Assembly: GCF_021513135.1 (NCBI RefSeq)
Contig: NZ_CP090982.1
Span: 124,001 to 188,000, forward strand
DNA length: 64,000 nt
Direction of reading: 5' to 3'
DNA from: Vibrio sp. SS-MA-C1-2
Lineage (GTDB): Bacteria; Pseudomonadota; Gammaproteobacteria; Enterobacterales; Vibrionaceae
Positions within the stretch are counted from its first letter, which is position 1, and each line of letters starts with the position of its first letter. This document shows positions 1 to 9,763 of this stretch, piece after piece. The notes under the pieces were generated by a model. That model was not told the origin of the DNA. It ran no database searches and saw only the letters and a program-made list of their open reading frames with translations. The position numbers and the translations under genes are program-made.

Positions 1-1838
1 TGTAAGTTCGGCAAGCCTGAAACGAGCTGTGGTGGAAATAGTGGTCGTTCCTGAGAGTCTTCTCTCATACCTCGGCCCCCTGAGAACTGACCAAATCCGT
101 CATAGGTGTTAGATGTGTTACTGCGCATTTTGGTGTATTTAACAAGGTCGGCGTAACCAATTTTGTCTGAGATATATTCACGCGTTAACTGGTCTTCACA
201 GCGGAAGCCAATTGTGTTTGCACAGAGTGATGTAATACGGTCTAGTTGCTCTTTAGGGAAATCTCCCAAGCCTTGTGAGGCGAGCGTTAATTGATATCGA
301 CTTTGACGACCAACCGCTAAGAGCGATAACAAAGTATCATTGATAGCACTATGGCCTTCATCAATATAGAAACTCACTTTCGGTAGTTGGCCACCATTTG
401 AAAAGTTGTAGCGAGAAGCGGATGCCCCTGCGACGGCCGCTGACACCAATTTAGAAATAGAACCTGCAATGATGTCATCGGTTAGACCATCGGTAGCCAT
501 ATAAAGTACACCACCGAGTTTGGCCAGTTCTTCAATGTTAACGATATTGGGATCATTGAGCTTTATATCTGCATTATTAGGCGAGAGGAGATTACCTAAA
601 GGCTCAGAACAAAGCTGTTCTAACAGTGCATTAAGTGATGCTGTTTTAGAGGCAATGTCCGAGTCCGACTTAGAGAACTGGTCAATTATGCCCGACACTG
701 AGGCATCACTCTGTGTTTTCGCCAATGTCAATTGATAATACCCCACCATCTTATCGAATAAGGTGGTGCCGGGGATTGTTTGGAATTGTGACTGCAAATC
801 ACTCTCCCACGTTTGACCAAAATGGTTTGTGTAGTAGCGTAATAAACACTTCTCTACCAATGTCCCCATCCCCTCACGCAGATAATATCTGAGTGTCTGA
901 ATGGTAATACGCTCGCCAATATAGTGAATGGCTTGGGCAACTTGGTTAACTCGTTCCCAACAGAAAGCACGGAAGACTTCCCCACTAGGGCCACCTGCAG
1001 GGATGCAGTTAACGATACGTGTGGCAACATCCGTCGTTCGGTTGATATTGGCTAAACAATCCACGATGCATGACTCACTTGGTCGAGCAGGAGAGAAATA
1101 ATAGAAATCACGCTCTCTACCTTGACGCCTCATCTCATCTTCCAGCCCATAACGCAGCTCTGGTGTGTTTTTTGGATCGATAACGATGAGAAGGACTGGC
1201 TCTTTATCGTGTTGCCATAATTCGTTAAGAGCCATCATTTTCAAAATCGTTGTCTTTCCAGTCCCCGGCAAACCAACTATCAACGAATGTGCTCGCCATG
1301 TGTCATTTCTCACGGTGACCGTTTTCTCGTCGCCAAGTCCCATCAAAAAGGGCTCCCCGCCCAATTCTTCATTGAGTTGTTTGTTATACGGCACGATTTT
1401 TCTCATAAAGAATGGTACTTTGATTTCTCGACGAAATGAGGGCATGGAGAGCACTTTATACATGTCTGTTGCGTGCTCTGGGCCATAGTTATAGCCCGTG
1501 CCAAGATAAGTACGTTCTGGCGTTTTAGCTGCCTTTTTACGCGTTGCTTCTAATTTTTCTACAGTTAGCTGTGTGCTGACCAATTTAGCCTGACGTTTGA
1601 GAAGCGGCATGGCTTGTCTTATTCGGACAACAAACATCACTGCACAGACTAGGACGCACATCATCGAGAACATCATCGTGTCAGAGACTTGATAGCCATT
1701 GAACAACACATACATGCTCTCCAATCCACCCGCGATGAAATAGAACACCATTCCAATAAACCAAACTCTGGCTTGTTTTATCTCATACACCTCTCGAAAT
1801 GAGTGCTCAATACTTTCTATTAGTCGATTAAATTTCAT
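1..1838 (-). CDS. traD: TraD-type coupling protein (VirD4/TraG family), C-terminus cut by window edge
   Basis: Type IV coupling protein: an inner-membrane ATPase that brings the relaxase-DNA complex to the mating channel. The reading frame is open from the ATG at 1838 to the window start, so 612 codons are visible and the C-terminus is missing. Two membrane segments lie in about the first 75 residues. Walker A (GLPGTGKT) is at about residues 189-196 and a Walker B-like stretch (VSFYIDEGH) at about 487-495, as in VirD4/TraD proteins. The start codon overlaps the traI stop (ATGA), so the two are translationally coupled, as in many MOBH elements. It is the last visible gene of the operon starting at 6241. 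Confidence 0.9.
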   Translation of the reverse strand, partial: MKFNRLIESIEHSFREVYEIKQARVWFIGMVFYFIAGGLESMYVLFNGYQVSDTMMFSMMCVLVCAVMFVVRIRQAMPLLKRQAKLVSTQLTVEKLEATRKKAAKTPERTYLGTGYNYGPEHATDMYKVLSMPSFRREIKVPFFMRKIVPYNKQLNEELGGEPFLMGLGDEKTVTVRNDTWRAHSLIVGLPGTGKTTILKMMALNELWQHDKEPVLLIVIDPKNTPELRYGLEDEMRRQGRERDFYYFSPARPSESCIVDCLANINRTTDVATRIVNCIPAGGPSGEVFRAFCWERVNQVAQAIHYIGERITIQTLRYYLREGMGTLVEKCLLRYYTNHFGQTWESDLQSQFQTIPGTTLFDKMVGYYQLTLAKTQSDASVSGIIDQFSKSDSDIASKTASLNALLEQLCSEPLGNLLSPNNADIKLNDPNIVNIEELAKLGGVLYMATDGLTDDIIAGSISKLVSAAVAGASASRYNFSNGGQLPKVSFYIDEGHSAINDTLLSLLAVGRQSRYQLTLASQGLGDFPKEQLDRITSLCANTIGFRCEDQLTREYISDKIGYADLVKYTKMRSNTSNTYDGFGQFSGGRGMREDSQERPLFPPQLVSGLPNL

Positions 1839-4807
1839 GAATCAACCTCCGTTTTGGTTGAGAAAAGTTCCAATAGACCAGAGCGGTCAACGCTTTCTTG
1901 GAAGAAATCAGGGATAAGGAACACGGTTTTGTCTTCACTGATACCCTCAAGAGCTTTAAATAACTCTCCATCCGCCGTGTACTTATCTGCTAGTTTTAAA
2001 ATATGCACTTCAGGAATAGATGTCAGGTTCGATACCATCAGCATTAAAGACTGATTCACACCCAAGTAATCATCTGATATTCCTTGGATATTCTTAGGTA
2101 CTCGGTAGTACTGGAGCTTAATATTTGAGCGAGAGTTCTCCAGTTTTTTCATGATAACGTTGGCATTGTCTTCACTAATGGTCAGATTGCGACTAGCGGC
2201 AAAGTGGCGAATAACTTTTTTAATAAAGCCTTTGGCTACATAAACAACATCTGCACGGGACTCAACGACAAGCAATGTCTTGGGCGTTACTTTAAATTGG
2301 GTTGAATGAAAGTAGTTAGCCAACATCAGAGCAAATGCATGATACTTTTCGCTAGGTACGATATTCATTTGACGCTGCACACCTGCACTAAATCGTGCTG
2401 CACGGCGTTTTGGATCATCACCCGATTTTGTTACCTGAAACGGTACCGGTTTTTTGTCTGCTTTTTTGGCTTTACTACTTTCTTCTTGATTGTCTGGATT
2501 AGTCTCAGATTGTGGAGGTGTGCTCGGAGAAGTACCTTGAGATGCAACTGCAGGTTCTCTCGCCTGTTCATCAGTAGTCGATGGCTTAACATTTTGGGTA
2601 GAAGGCTGGCCATTATTTTCTTTAGCCTTTTTCGCAGGTTTCTTTGCGGCTGGTTTGCGTCGACTGGTGAATGCTGTCGGTTTAGGCTCAGTATTAACAG
2701 TTGGCACTGTTTCTTTTGCATCCAGGTTAGATGAAGGCTCTTTTGAAGAATCTACTTTTGCACTGACCGATGCGGAATTTTTTGGATTTTCATCAACTGC
2801 AGGCTGCGGGACTTCAGGTTCAATGATTTCTTTAAAGACTGGCTTCTTAATTGTCGGTGTTGGACTTTTTACAGGGTGCCTGTTTTCATTGCCGGTTGTG
2901 CTGGACTGAGAAATGTCTTCTTGGCCACTGTGGTCATCTGTTGTTTGGTTATCAGCAACCTCGACTGCAGAAGACACCACATTATCGTCTGTATTGTCTG
3001 CCTTCTCACCTGTTTCGCCATACGTGAAAGGTGTTTGCGCTGTACCCAGTGAATAACTGTAATCGCCACTCGGTAATTTTAAGGTTAATGAGGCGTCATA
3101 GTACGAGTTACAAAACTCTCTTTTTCCAGCGGGTTTAATTCGATACGGTTCACCAAAATCCGTATCGAGAAAGTCTTTCCACGTCACAGGTGATGCCTGC
3201 TCAGTCTGATTTGGAATTTTCACAACGGATTGCGCGGCTTGCTTGCGCTCCATCAACGCTTTGTTAGCCCTATCGATGGCACTGGAGACTCGTTTCGACT
3301 GTTTATCAATCTCGCTCATGCCTTCTTGTGGGAATGGTCGGTAACCCTCAACCTCATCCCCTTCAAAGACATTTTTATAACGCGCCTGGTCATCGCAGGT
3401 CTCTGGATATTCAATACTTATCTGTTGTCCAACTTCGTCAAACGACACGACTTCTCCCGCTTCAGATAACAAAAGCTGACAATTAGGAATGTTTGGCGGC
3501 ATAATATCGCCATCAAACACAACGCCTTCGAACATGAATTGCATCACATTGACGTTAAACTCTGCCCCACTTGGTTTAAAGAAGGTCAACGTAGAAGTCA
3601 ATGAGTGCTCATGCAGATGACGGAGCATCCCGCCATCGTACATCATTCTAATCACACGCTCGGGCGAAATAGGTAGACGGTTAGGCTCTCGCTTATTAAC
3701 AAATCGAATAATATCGCCAATGCCTTTTTCCGCATCAATGTATAAACGCTCACCCACAACAAACAAACGGCCTTTATCTTTGTTAATGTACTTTCGCCAA
3801 CTGCCTTTGTACAAATCACGGATAGCCAGTGTAATTGTTGCTTCAATTGCGGCTTTACGCTCACCGAATGCCTGGTGCCACTGCACTTTCATGTCGCGCT
3901 CGGACGAATAACAGTCTGCTTGACGCAGAGAGGTTTCTAAAAAACCATCTTGAGTTTTATAGTTCGATAAGCAATTTGCTATCGGACCAGATAAGTTATC
4001 ATCACTGGTAAATAGCCATGCCTTTACTTCGGGTGTCAGTATTGACTCAAGCAGAAAGAGAGAGAGATTATCATGAGCTTTGTGCATTCTATTCGGCTTC
4101 CATGTCACCACATAACGCTTAATGTTGTTATCAACTGCCCATTCGAAAATAGTTTGAGTTTGCGGATTCCAAACACAATCTTCGTTATCTCGGTCACTAA
4201 TGATCATGTCATCGATAACTTTACCCGCATCATGTAAAATACCAACCAGCCAGCTTGCATATTGCCAGCGAACCAAACGTTCTCGCTCTACGTCCTGAAG
4301 ACCAATCGGGACAGGGCGGGAAAATTTACACGCTCGCAGTGACATTAAGGCAACCTCTAACGAGTGGCGCAGTAAACCACCCACATCGCGGTGATGATTA
4401 AATTCACTTGCAGGTAAAAGATGAAAATAGGCGATGACTCTAGCGATGACTGGCATGTACATTTTTTCAAAGGTTTCACCATTACCTTCAATGCCCATAT
4501 TAGACGAGCGAATCGTCTCGTTTATAATGTCTTTATAAACATAAACAATGTCCTGAACAGACAAAATAGGAACACCATCTGGTGTTGGGGGATATTCTAA
4601 AATTAGGCGGAGTTGCTCCTGCATCTGCTTGATATGCACATCTTGTTTCTCAAGAAGCTTCGTCTTTGCACGCACCACCATCTTGAGATGTTGTACTTTA
4701 TCAAAAGTCGAATTTATCAAACCAAATTTTTGCAAATACCTAAATACCTGAGTCGATAATTTGGTCGGTACAAAACGCTTAACTAAAGATAATCCCCATA
4801 CAGCCAT
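1835..4807 (-). CDS. traI: MOBH-family relaxase TraI
   Basis: Conjugative relaxase of the MOBH class, which nicks oriT and leads the strand into the recipient. The 990-residue protein has the HD-hydrolase-like TraI_2 signature: HHRD at residues 138-141, GGLLRHS around 143-149 and HDAGK at 192-196, which are expected metal ligands. Residues about 600-810 are Pro/Ser/Thr/Lys-rich and probably a flexible linker; about 815-985 looks like the TraI_2_C domain. An RBS (CGGAGG) sits in the end of the upstream gene, and traD overlaps the stop codon. Length and layout are normal for MOBH relaxases such as those of R27 and SXT/IncA/C. No oriT was recognised. Confidence 0.9.
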   Translation of the reverse strand: MAVWGLSLVKRFVPTKLSTQVFRYLQKFGLINSTFDKVQHLKMVVRAKTKLLEKQDVHIKQMQEQLRLILEYPPTPDGVPILSVQDIVYVYKDIINETIRSSNMGIEGNGETFEKMYMPVIARVIAYFHLLPASEFNHHRDVGGLLRHSLEVALMSLRACKFSRPVPIGLQDVERERLVRWQYASWLVGILHDAGKVIDDMIISDRDNEDCVWNPQTQTIFEWAVDNNIKRYVVTWKPNRMHKAHDNLSLFLLESILTPEVKAWLFTSDDNLSGPIANCLSNYKTQDGFLETSLRQADCYSSERDMKVQWHQAFGERKAAIEATITLAIRDLYKGSWRKYINKDKGRLFVVGERLYIDAEKGIGDIIRFVNKREPNRLPISPERVIRMMYDGGMLRHLHEHSLTSTLTFFKPSGAEFNVNVMQFMFEGVVFDGDIMPPNIPNCQLLLSEAGEVVSFDEVGQQISIEYPETCDDQARYKNVFEGDEVEGYRPFPQEGMSEIDKQSKRVSSAIDRANKALMERKQAAQSVVKIPNQTEQASPVTWKDFLDTDFGEPYRIKPAGKREFCNSYYDASLTLKLPSGDYSYSLGTAQTPFTYGETGEKADNTDDNVVSSAVEVADNQTTDDHSGQEDISQSSTTGNENRHPVKSPTPTIKKPVFKEIIEPEVPQPAVDENPKNSASVSAKVDSSKEPSSNLDAKETVPTVNTEPKPTAFTSRRKPAAKKPAKKAKENNGQPSTQNVKPSTTDEQAREPAVASQGTSPSTPPQSETNPDNQEESSKAKKADKKPVPFQVTKSGDDPKRRAARFSAGVQRQMNIVPSEKYHAFALMLANYFHSTQFKVTPKTLLVVESRADVVYVAKGFIKKVIRHFAASRNLTISEDNANVIMKKLENSRSNIKLQYYRVPKNIQGISDDYLGVNQSLMLMVSNLTSIPEVHILKLADKYTADGELFKALEGISEDKTVFLIPDFFQESVDRSGLLELFSTKTEVDS

Positions 4808-4809
4808 AA

Positions 4810-5547
4810 TTAACTTGCCTCCGTTTTTTTCAACTCATCAACTAAGTCGATTTGGTCTTCTTGGTTGACTGATTTGGACTCTGGTTTTTCAGCGACCAAT
4901 TCTGACAAACCTTCTGTATCAGAATCATCGTTTTGAGCATCAACAATTAATTCAGGCATGATTGATTTAAGCTGATGGCGCATCGCTTTGTTCATGTTTG
5001 GACTAGGACGATTAAACTTCTTCAACACATTCGTCTCACGATAAATCTCCATCACAAAGCGATCATAAATGGCGCGGTAACGAAGTTTGGCTATCACCAT
5101 ACGATCTTCTGACAAGATACCTGCATACCAAAATTTTTCGATATTGGTAAATTGACGGTCACCATTTTTAATGCCTGTCACAATTGGCATCATGATAGGG
5201 TGTGTAACCTCAAGCTTATGGATAAAGTTCTCAGGGGAAACGAACTCGAACTCCTTCAAGTTCAACTTCATTTTTTTCGCATTACGATGGCACTCTCTGA
5301 CCATTGCGTTGTACTCAATGTCAAAGTCATTCACATCTTCATTGAGTCGCTCAAAAATCGGATTAAAGACATCGTTCACAACTTGGCGCAGCTCTTTATT
5401 TGTCTCCGTGGCTTTATGTAACAGGGCAACACGCTGCATTGCGCCCATCATTCTTGATTCAATATTCTCTAAAATTTCGTGAACCACTTCTGATTGGCAG
5501 TAGATTTCACGAGGCATGTTCTTTCGGCGTTGAGTGAACTTAGGCAT
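4810..5547 (-). CDS. unknown protein in the relaxase operon
   Basis: A 245-residue soluble, charged, mostly helical protein with no recognised domain, signal peptide or membrane segment. The C-terminal 50 residues are acidic (clusters of D and E). The ATG at 5547 has a GGAG RBS and lies inside the end of the upstream gene (8-base overlap), and traI starts 2 bases after its stop. This tight packing between the operon promoter and traI/traD suggests a role in DNA processing, perhaps as a relaxosome accessory protein. That is inference from position only. Confidence 0.6.
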   Translation of the reverse strand: MPKFTQRRKNMPREIYCQSEVVHEILENIESRMMGAMQRVALLHKATETNKELRQVVNDVFNPIFERLNEDVNDFDIEYNAMVRECHRNAKKMKLNLKEFEFVSPENFIHKLEVTHPIMMPIVTGIKNGDRQFTNIEKFWYAGILSEDRMVIAKLRYRAIYDRFVMEIYRETNVLKKFNRPSPNMNKAMRHQLKSIMPELIVDAQNDDSDTEGLSELVAEKPESKSVNQEDQIDLVDELKKTEAS

Positions 5548-6241
5548 AGTCAGTCTCCTTTTGTTGGTAACTTATGCTTATTTTCAGACCGAGTTGGTCG
5601 GTTACTATCTGTCGCAGGGCGACATTGGATTTATTATGTAGATATTTAATCTCCTCTTTATGGGTTGCTCTGATCACCATCTTTAGGAACTCAGTCTCAC
5701 TACTCATCAACGCTTTCCAAAGCAGCCGCGTCTTAAAATAGAACGCGACATCAATCATTGATGCGTTCATAAAGTCCAAGTACCACAACATCTCATTATC
5801 ATCGAGATAAGACGTCATGCTTGATGGCTTATATAAGAAATAATCACCATTCTTTCTTCTCATTTTTTTTCTTATAGTAAAACTAAATCGTTGAATCGCT
5901 TTCACCTGCTCTTGTGATGTTACGTGCAGGTAATTTTTTTTACGGCCTGTTGCTTCTCTTGAGTAATCTAGAGCACATAATGTTTTTCTCAGGACTTCTG
6001 GTGTGTCCAACTCTGACTTGTTTTTTTTAATACGCAATACGACACGCGACATTCCCACATACGATCGAACGCCATTTTTTATATTGGACTGTCTGAGATT
6101 CCTATTACTCGCTTTCTGCTTTTCAATGTACTTTTCATTAAGAGCATGTTCTATGTTAGCGGTAAGCCATACAGCCTTATCCAAAAGAGCCAACGCTTCT
6201 TGATTAAATTCAGAATAAAAACGGTCAATTAATGTTTGCAT
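5540..6241 (-). CDS. unknown first gene of the relaxase operon
   Basis: A 233-residue protein, basic in the middle (residues about 40-130 rich in K and R), with no domain I recognise and no secretion signal. The start is set by a good RBS (AAGGAG) 6 bases before the ATG. It is the first gene behind the conserved transfer promoter at 6272-6330 and overlaps the next gene by 8 bases. A nucleic-acid-binding accessory role in mobilisation is plausible from its charge and position but not shown. Confidence 0.6.
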   Translation of the reverse strand: MQTLIDRFYSEFNQEALALLDKAVWLTANIEHALNEKYIEKQKASNRNLRQSNIKNGVRSYVGMSRVVLRIKKNKSELDTPEVLRKTLCALDYSREATGRKKNYLHVTSQEQVKAIQRFSFTIRKKMRRKNGDYFLYKPSSMTSYLDDNEMLWYLDFMNASMIDVAFYFKTRLLWKALMSSETEFLKMVIRATHKEEIKYLHNKSNVALRQIVTDQLGLKISISYQQKETDYA

Positions 6242-6271
6242 AACCTACTCCTTTATATTGATTATGTATTA

Positions 6272-6330
6272 AGTATGAGCGATGGTGTCGAGCTAAACCT
6301 CTGCTAACAGGACCAAATGACCCCGATTAG
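6272..6330 (-). promoter_or_regulatory. conserved transfer promoter 1 (27-bp dyad box + 26 nt + -10), drives traI/traD operon
   Basis: On the minus strand the box (6330-6304) reads CTAA-N2-GG-N11-CC-N2-TTAG, then exactly 26 bases, then a -10 of CATACT (6277-6272). The -35 position has no good consensus, as expected for an activator-dependent promoter. One of eight copies in the window with identical geometry. Confidence 0.8.
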
Positions 6331-6965
6331 AAGATATTTTTATTTTTATTTGCCCGAAAACCAATAAGGCAGCGGATGGCTAACAAGAACGGAGTATGGT
6401 GATTGTATTTCATTTAATAAATAATTGATTAATTATTCGTTAGTCTCTAGGCCGTTTGGCCAAGACCTAGAAATAGAGTTTTAACTGAATCCCCAATCTA
6501 ATCCAACGTGAACGAAGAAACAAATGAATATCGTAAATAAGAAAAAACACTATATTTTTACGAAATTATAGGTGAATATCGATATAAGAAAATATAACCT
6601 ACTCGCCAACTTTAATATCTACAAATAACTTACAAAACAATAAAATAAAAAATGAAAAAACAAAGGAAATAAAAATAGCTAACTAATGAATATCGATATA
6701 AATAATCAACAAAACAACGTAAAAAATGATTTTTTAACTTTATAATTTCAAAAGAATTAATTCAGTTAAATTTCCAACAAATAACACTGTTTTTTTAACC
6801 CAACTAATGAATACCGAATATTATTTTGTATCAGTAAGCCGTAAAAACATTTAGAGTAATCCACTGATTTAAAAGGAAATATAGATTATGCACGTTTTAT
6901 TCATTTTTTAACACAAAATTGTGAAATAAAAAAAATATCAACAACTTACACTAAAATAAACAAAA
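6331..6965. other. AT-rich intergenic stretch, no gene seen
   Basis: No convincing reading frame. It holds several copies of a TGAATATCGATATAA-like word (around 6516, 6572, 6687; degenerate at 6806). It lies between the relaxase operon promoter and the centromere-like repeats, so it is a reasonable place to look for oriT, but no nic-like site or large inverted repeat could be assigned. Confidence 0.35.
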
Positions 6966-6968
6966 TAA

Positions 6969-7380
6969 CATATCCCACAAACAGTTTTAATATCCTATAA
7001 ACAGATTTAATATCCCATGAACAACTTTAATATCCCATAAGCAGATATAATATCCCATGAACAACTTTAATATCCCATAAACAGAGTATAAAAAATAACA
7101 AATTAAGACACCCTTTAGTCATCATGAAAAAAGCAAAGCAACACACATAAAATATCAATAACCTACATGAAAATAAACCTAATAACATATCCCATAAACG
7201 GTTTTAATATCCCACAAACGGTTTTAATATCCCATAAACAGTTTTAATATCCCATGAACACGAAATCTTCTCTATTTTTGAAAGCATCGTGATTACATAT
7301 ATAATTACAGCAATATCAATCGAAAATACACATCCTTACGCACAATAAATAGAATACTTTAATATCCCAAAAACAAATAA
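6969..7380. repeat. 20-bp iterons, probable centromere (parC) of the ParM system
   Basis: The unit is about TATCCCATAAACAGTTTTAA. TATCCC occurs at 6971, 6991, 7011, 7031, 7051 and 7071 (exact 20-bp period), again at 7188, 7208, 7228 and 7248 (exact 20-bp period), and once at 7363: 11 copies. About 35 bp of sequence before each array is also similar, so the second array looks like a duplication of the first. Tandem short repeats directly before a ParM-like gene are the usual form of a type II plasmid centromere, bound by the ParR adaptor. Confidence 0.7.
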
Positions 7381-7469
7381 ATCCAAATTAATATTAATTT
7401 TACCTTGATTTTTTAATGAATAATTATATAAATTAAAATAAACACCAAATATAATAATGGAGCAGTATC

Positions 7470-8528
7470 ATGAGTAATAAAGTATCTCTCGTAGGATGTG
7501 CCGTAGATATTGGTTTTGGTACAACAGCAATCGGCTACAATATAAAACCAACGTCCTCAGAAATTAAATTTAATTTATTCCCAAGTAGGACAGTACGCAC
7601 CAATAAAAATAGGAGCCTTGAACTATCAAGCGGAATGTTAGAAAAAAGAGAATCAGTATTCGTAAAGGTAAATGGAACTGAATACGAGGTCGGCCCAAGC
7701 GTTTCCTCAATTACCAACCCAGACGAGGTTCGCTCACTTAATTGCGAGTTCACATCATCGGATAAATACCTTGCATTATTCTATGGTGCATTGAGCCTGC
7801 AAGATGCTGACACGATCAATATCTTGGTTGCTGGACTGCCACTCAATGCCCTTGGAAAAGTAAATAAGGTGGAATCACTTCTATTTGGTCATCATCAAAT
7901 TGGCGAGAGAAATATTAATATTGAAAAAGTGAAGGTATTTGCACAACCGCTTGGTGCGCTTATTCATCACGCAAAGTGTATTGCACAAGAGCAAGGAATA
8001 ACTGACCCGCTTTCCGTCATTGCAGATAAAAAACGACTTATTATTGATCAAGGGTATGGCACGTTCGATTTTCTAACAACCATAGGTTTAACCGCTGACG
8101 ATAAACGCTCATCGGCAGTCAATCTCGGCCATAATAAAACGATTTATGCGATATCAGAGCATCTAACTTCACATTTCGACATAGACATTCCGTTCGATCT
8201 CATTGATCAAGCTTTTCATACAGGAAAACTAGAAGTGTTTGGTCAGAGTTATGACTTCCCGACATCTACTAATAATGAGTTTGATGTGATGCCAATCATA
8301 AACTCTCACTGTGATGATTGTATCGAAGCACTAAAAAATAAAGTAGGTAATGCCGTCGATATTTCAGAAATTTTGGTATCGGGTGGACCTGCAAAATTTT
8401 TCGTTAAGCCACTCATAAAAGCGTTTCCGAGACACAATATTACGTTAGTCAATCAACACCATATTGCTGTTACACTCGGTTTCTCAGAGTTAACAAAGGT
8501 ATTATTGCAGACAATGCAAAAGGGGTGA
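7470..8528 (+). CDS. parM: ParM/StbA-like actin-family partition ATPase
   Basis: A 352-residue actin-fold protein. The N-terminal phosphate-1 loop (AVDIGFGTTAIGY, about residues 12-24), a second phosphate loop (IIDQGYGTFDFL, about 191-202) and an adenosine-type motif (LVSGGPAKF, about 307-315) are in the order and spacing of ParM/StbA proteins. Such proteins form filaments that push plasmid copies apart, capped by ParR on the centromere. It is preceded by an RBS (GGAG) and the 11-copy 20-bp repeat, and followed 3 bases later by a small gene in the ParR position. Other ParM-like filament proteins (Alp, PRTRC types) cannot be excluded. Confidence 0.75.
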   Translation: MSNKVSLVGCAVDIGFGTTAIGYNIKPTSSEIKFNLFPSRTVRTNKNRSLELSSGMLEKRESVFVKVNGTEYEVGPSVSSITNPDEVRSLNCEFTSSDKYLALFYGALSLQDADTINILVAGLPLNALGKVNKVESLLFGHHQIGERNINIEKVKVFAQPLGALIHHAKCIAQEQGITDPLSVIADKKRLIIDQGYGTFDFLTTIGLTADDKRSSAVNLGHNKTIYAISEHLTSHFDIDIPFDLIDQAFHTGKLEVFGQSYDFPTSTNNEFDVMPIINSHCDDCIEALKNKVGNAVDISEILVSGGPAKFFVKPLIKAFPRHNITLVNQHHIAVTLGFSELTKVLLQTMQKG

Positions 8529-8531
8529 GCT

Positions 8532-8984
8532 ATGGACTTTCCAAAAGTAAAATATAATAAAGAATTTCTTCCACCACAAAGTGCGCCAGAAGAAATTAAG
8601 GATCACTTAAAAACTCTTTGTCGAATGGTGTATCAGTTTGATGAGGCAAAATTAACAGAACTTGAGTTATATTATTTTGTTAATCGCCTATCCACGCCAG
8701 ATACAATTAGACTCACTTTTTTTGATCCATTGGATGAACTTTATAATTATATTGCAGACTGTCATCACCGACAAAAAACAATCAATCGCCTGCTTCGTTG
8801 TAGTTTTGCCATGCTCCATCAATGTCAAGTTGAAAAATTAACACTTCAGAGCAATACAGCAGTGAGTAGTAATAATACGGCTCAAACAAATCACGATGAA
8901 ACTAATACAGGTACTTCGAGTGAGAAATTTGAAGATACATCATTTAATTCATCATTACTTGATGCCTTGAAAATTGACCTATAG
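8532..8984 (+). CDS. probable ParR-type adaptor of the ParM system
   Basis: A 150-residue protein without a strong family match by eye. The N-terminal two thirds look helical with mixed charge; the last 40 residues are a low-complexity Ser/Thr/Asn stretch ending in a short hydrophobic tail (LLDALKIDL), compatible with a ParR C-terminal peptide that contacts ParM. The ATG is 3 bases after the parM stop with an AAGGGG RBS, so the two are one operon. Assigned from position and size only. Confidence 0.5.
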   Translation: MDFPKVKYNKEFLPPQSAPEEIKDHLKTLCRMVYQFDEAKLTELELYYFVNRLSTPDTIRLTFFDPLDELYNYIADCHHRQKTINRLLRCSFAMLHQCQVEKLTLQSNTAVSSNNTAQTNHDETNTGTSSEKFEDTSFNSSLLDALKIDL

Positions 8985-8985
8985 A

Positions 8986-9007
8986 GAAAAGTGTCAACTT
9001 TATTAAC
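8986..9007 (+). repeat. 22-bp word shared with 40505-40526 (opposite strand)
   Basis: A 22-base sequence beginning GAAAAGTGTCAAC is present here on the plus strand and, identical, on the minus strand at 40526-40505. Both copies are intergenic. It could be a shared promoter or protein site, or a scar of a mobile element; neither is shown. Confidence 0.5.
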
Positions 9008-9064
9008 TTGCAATGCTCAAAATATAAGCAATAATTTGTATATCAATTTAGGAAAATTGATACC

Positions 9065-9150
9065 TGAAATTAGCGTCGGGCTAAATTTCAAAAAGGACAC
9101 AAACTTAATTTGGAATTAGGTTTGTACGTGCTAAATCATTATGTATTTAG
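9065..9150 (+). promoter_or_regulatory. three stacked hairpins in the leader of the FlhD-like gene
   Basis: Three inverted repeats follow one another just before the gene: 9065-9090 (TGAAATTAGC with GCTAAATTTCA), 9099-9125 (12-bp stem including one G-U pair, 3-base loop) and 9131-9150 (CTAAAT with ATTTAG). The last abuts the RBS (AGAGGG, 9149-9154). This looks like a folded 5' leader controlling translation or stability of the activator message. Confidence 0.55.
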
Positions 9151-9161
9151 AGGGTAATAAT

Positions 9162-9749
9162 ATGTCTTTAGATAACCTAACTCAGTTGGGACGCACACTC
9201 ATTGCGTCTGCACAAAATCACAATATCTCCACGAACTTTTCTGATTCATTTGATGAAGAACGATTCTTTGCATTAGCTCATTCTAATGTCAAAAATGTCT
9301 TATCATCAAATGGTTGCCCATTGAAACTCATCCCAGTCTCATATCGCGGCTGCTCACCTATCAAGTCTTTTATTTTAGCTTGCCAACGCTTTAACTTTAA
9401 AGAGTACTTATCGCTGTATGAAGAGCAGTACAAAACTAAGCTAACAAATGAAAATACAATGGTTCATAATCACGCTTTTGCCATCCTATTTGAAATTCAC
9501 ACTTTAGCAAAAACAGAACCACTCCAAGTAAAAACATTCTTAGCCTGTACTGATGCTGATGTTGCAGCAATTGCAGAACTTCCGCTTGAGCGTTGGACGG
9601 GCTGCCTAGCACATGGTTACATCCCATTCACACTAAGTTGCGCAAATGACTTTATTGATTGTTGTGAAAAAGATAATGAAAAAAATTATTTCAATGCACT
9701 CATTAAAAAGCAAGTTCAGTCTCTTAGTGAAACACTACTCGCAGCATAA
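9162..9749 (+). CDS. FlhD-like subunit of a master transfer activator (putative)
   Basis: A 195-residue protein. ATG 9162 is preferred over 9141 because the RBS AGAGGG is 7 bases upstream. The second half (about residues 100-165: a helical stretch, then DVAAIAELPLERWTGCLAHG and PFTLS) resembles the FlhD pattern of two helices followed by a short LP-x-LPQ-like segment. FlhD itself is about 115 residues, so this version carries an extra N-terminal region. The main support is its partner, the FlhC-like gene 63 bases downstream. FlhDC relatives AcaCD and SetCD activate transfer genes in IncA/C and SXT elements; I infer the same job here. Confidence 0.5.
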   Translation: MSLDNLTQLGRTLIASAQNHNISTNFSDSFDEERFFALAHSNVKNVLSSNGCPLKLIPVSYRGCSPIKSFILACQRFNFKEYLSLYEEQYKTKLTNENTMVHNHAFAILFEIHTLAKTEPLQVKTFLACTDADVAAIAELPLERWTGCLAHGYIPFTLSCANDFIDCCEKDNEKNYFNALIKKQVQSLSETLLAA

Positions 9750-9763
9750 TATCTTTACTCCAT

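Noticed and set aside
6969-7380. Possible CRISPR or Rep iterons before parM
   Set aside because: 20-bp units are directly adjacent without spacers and precede an actin-type partition gene, so a centromere fits better.
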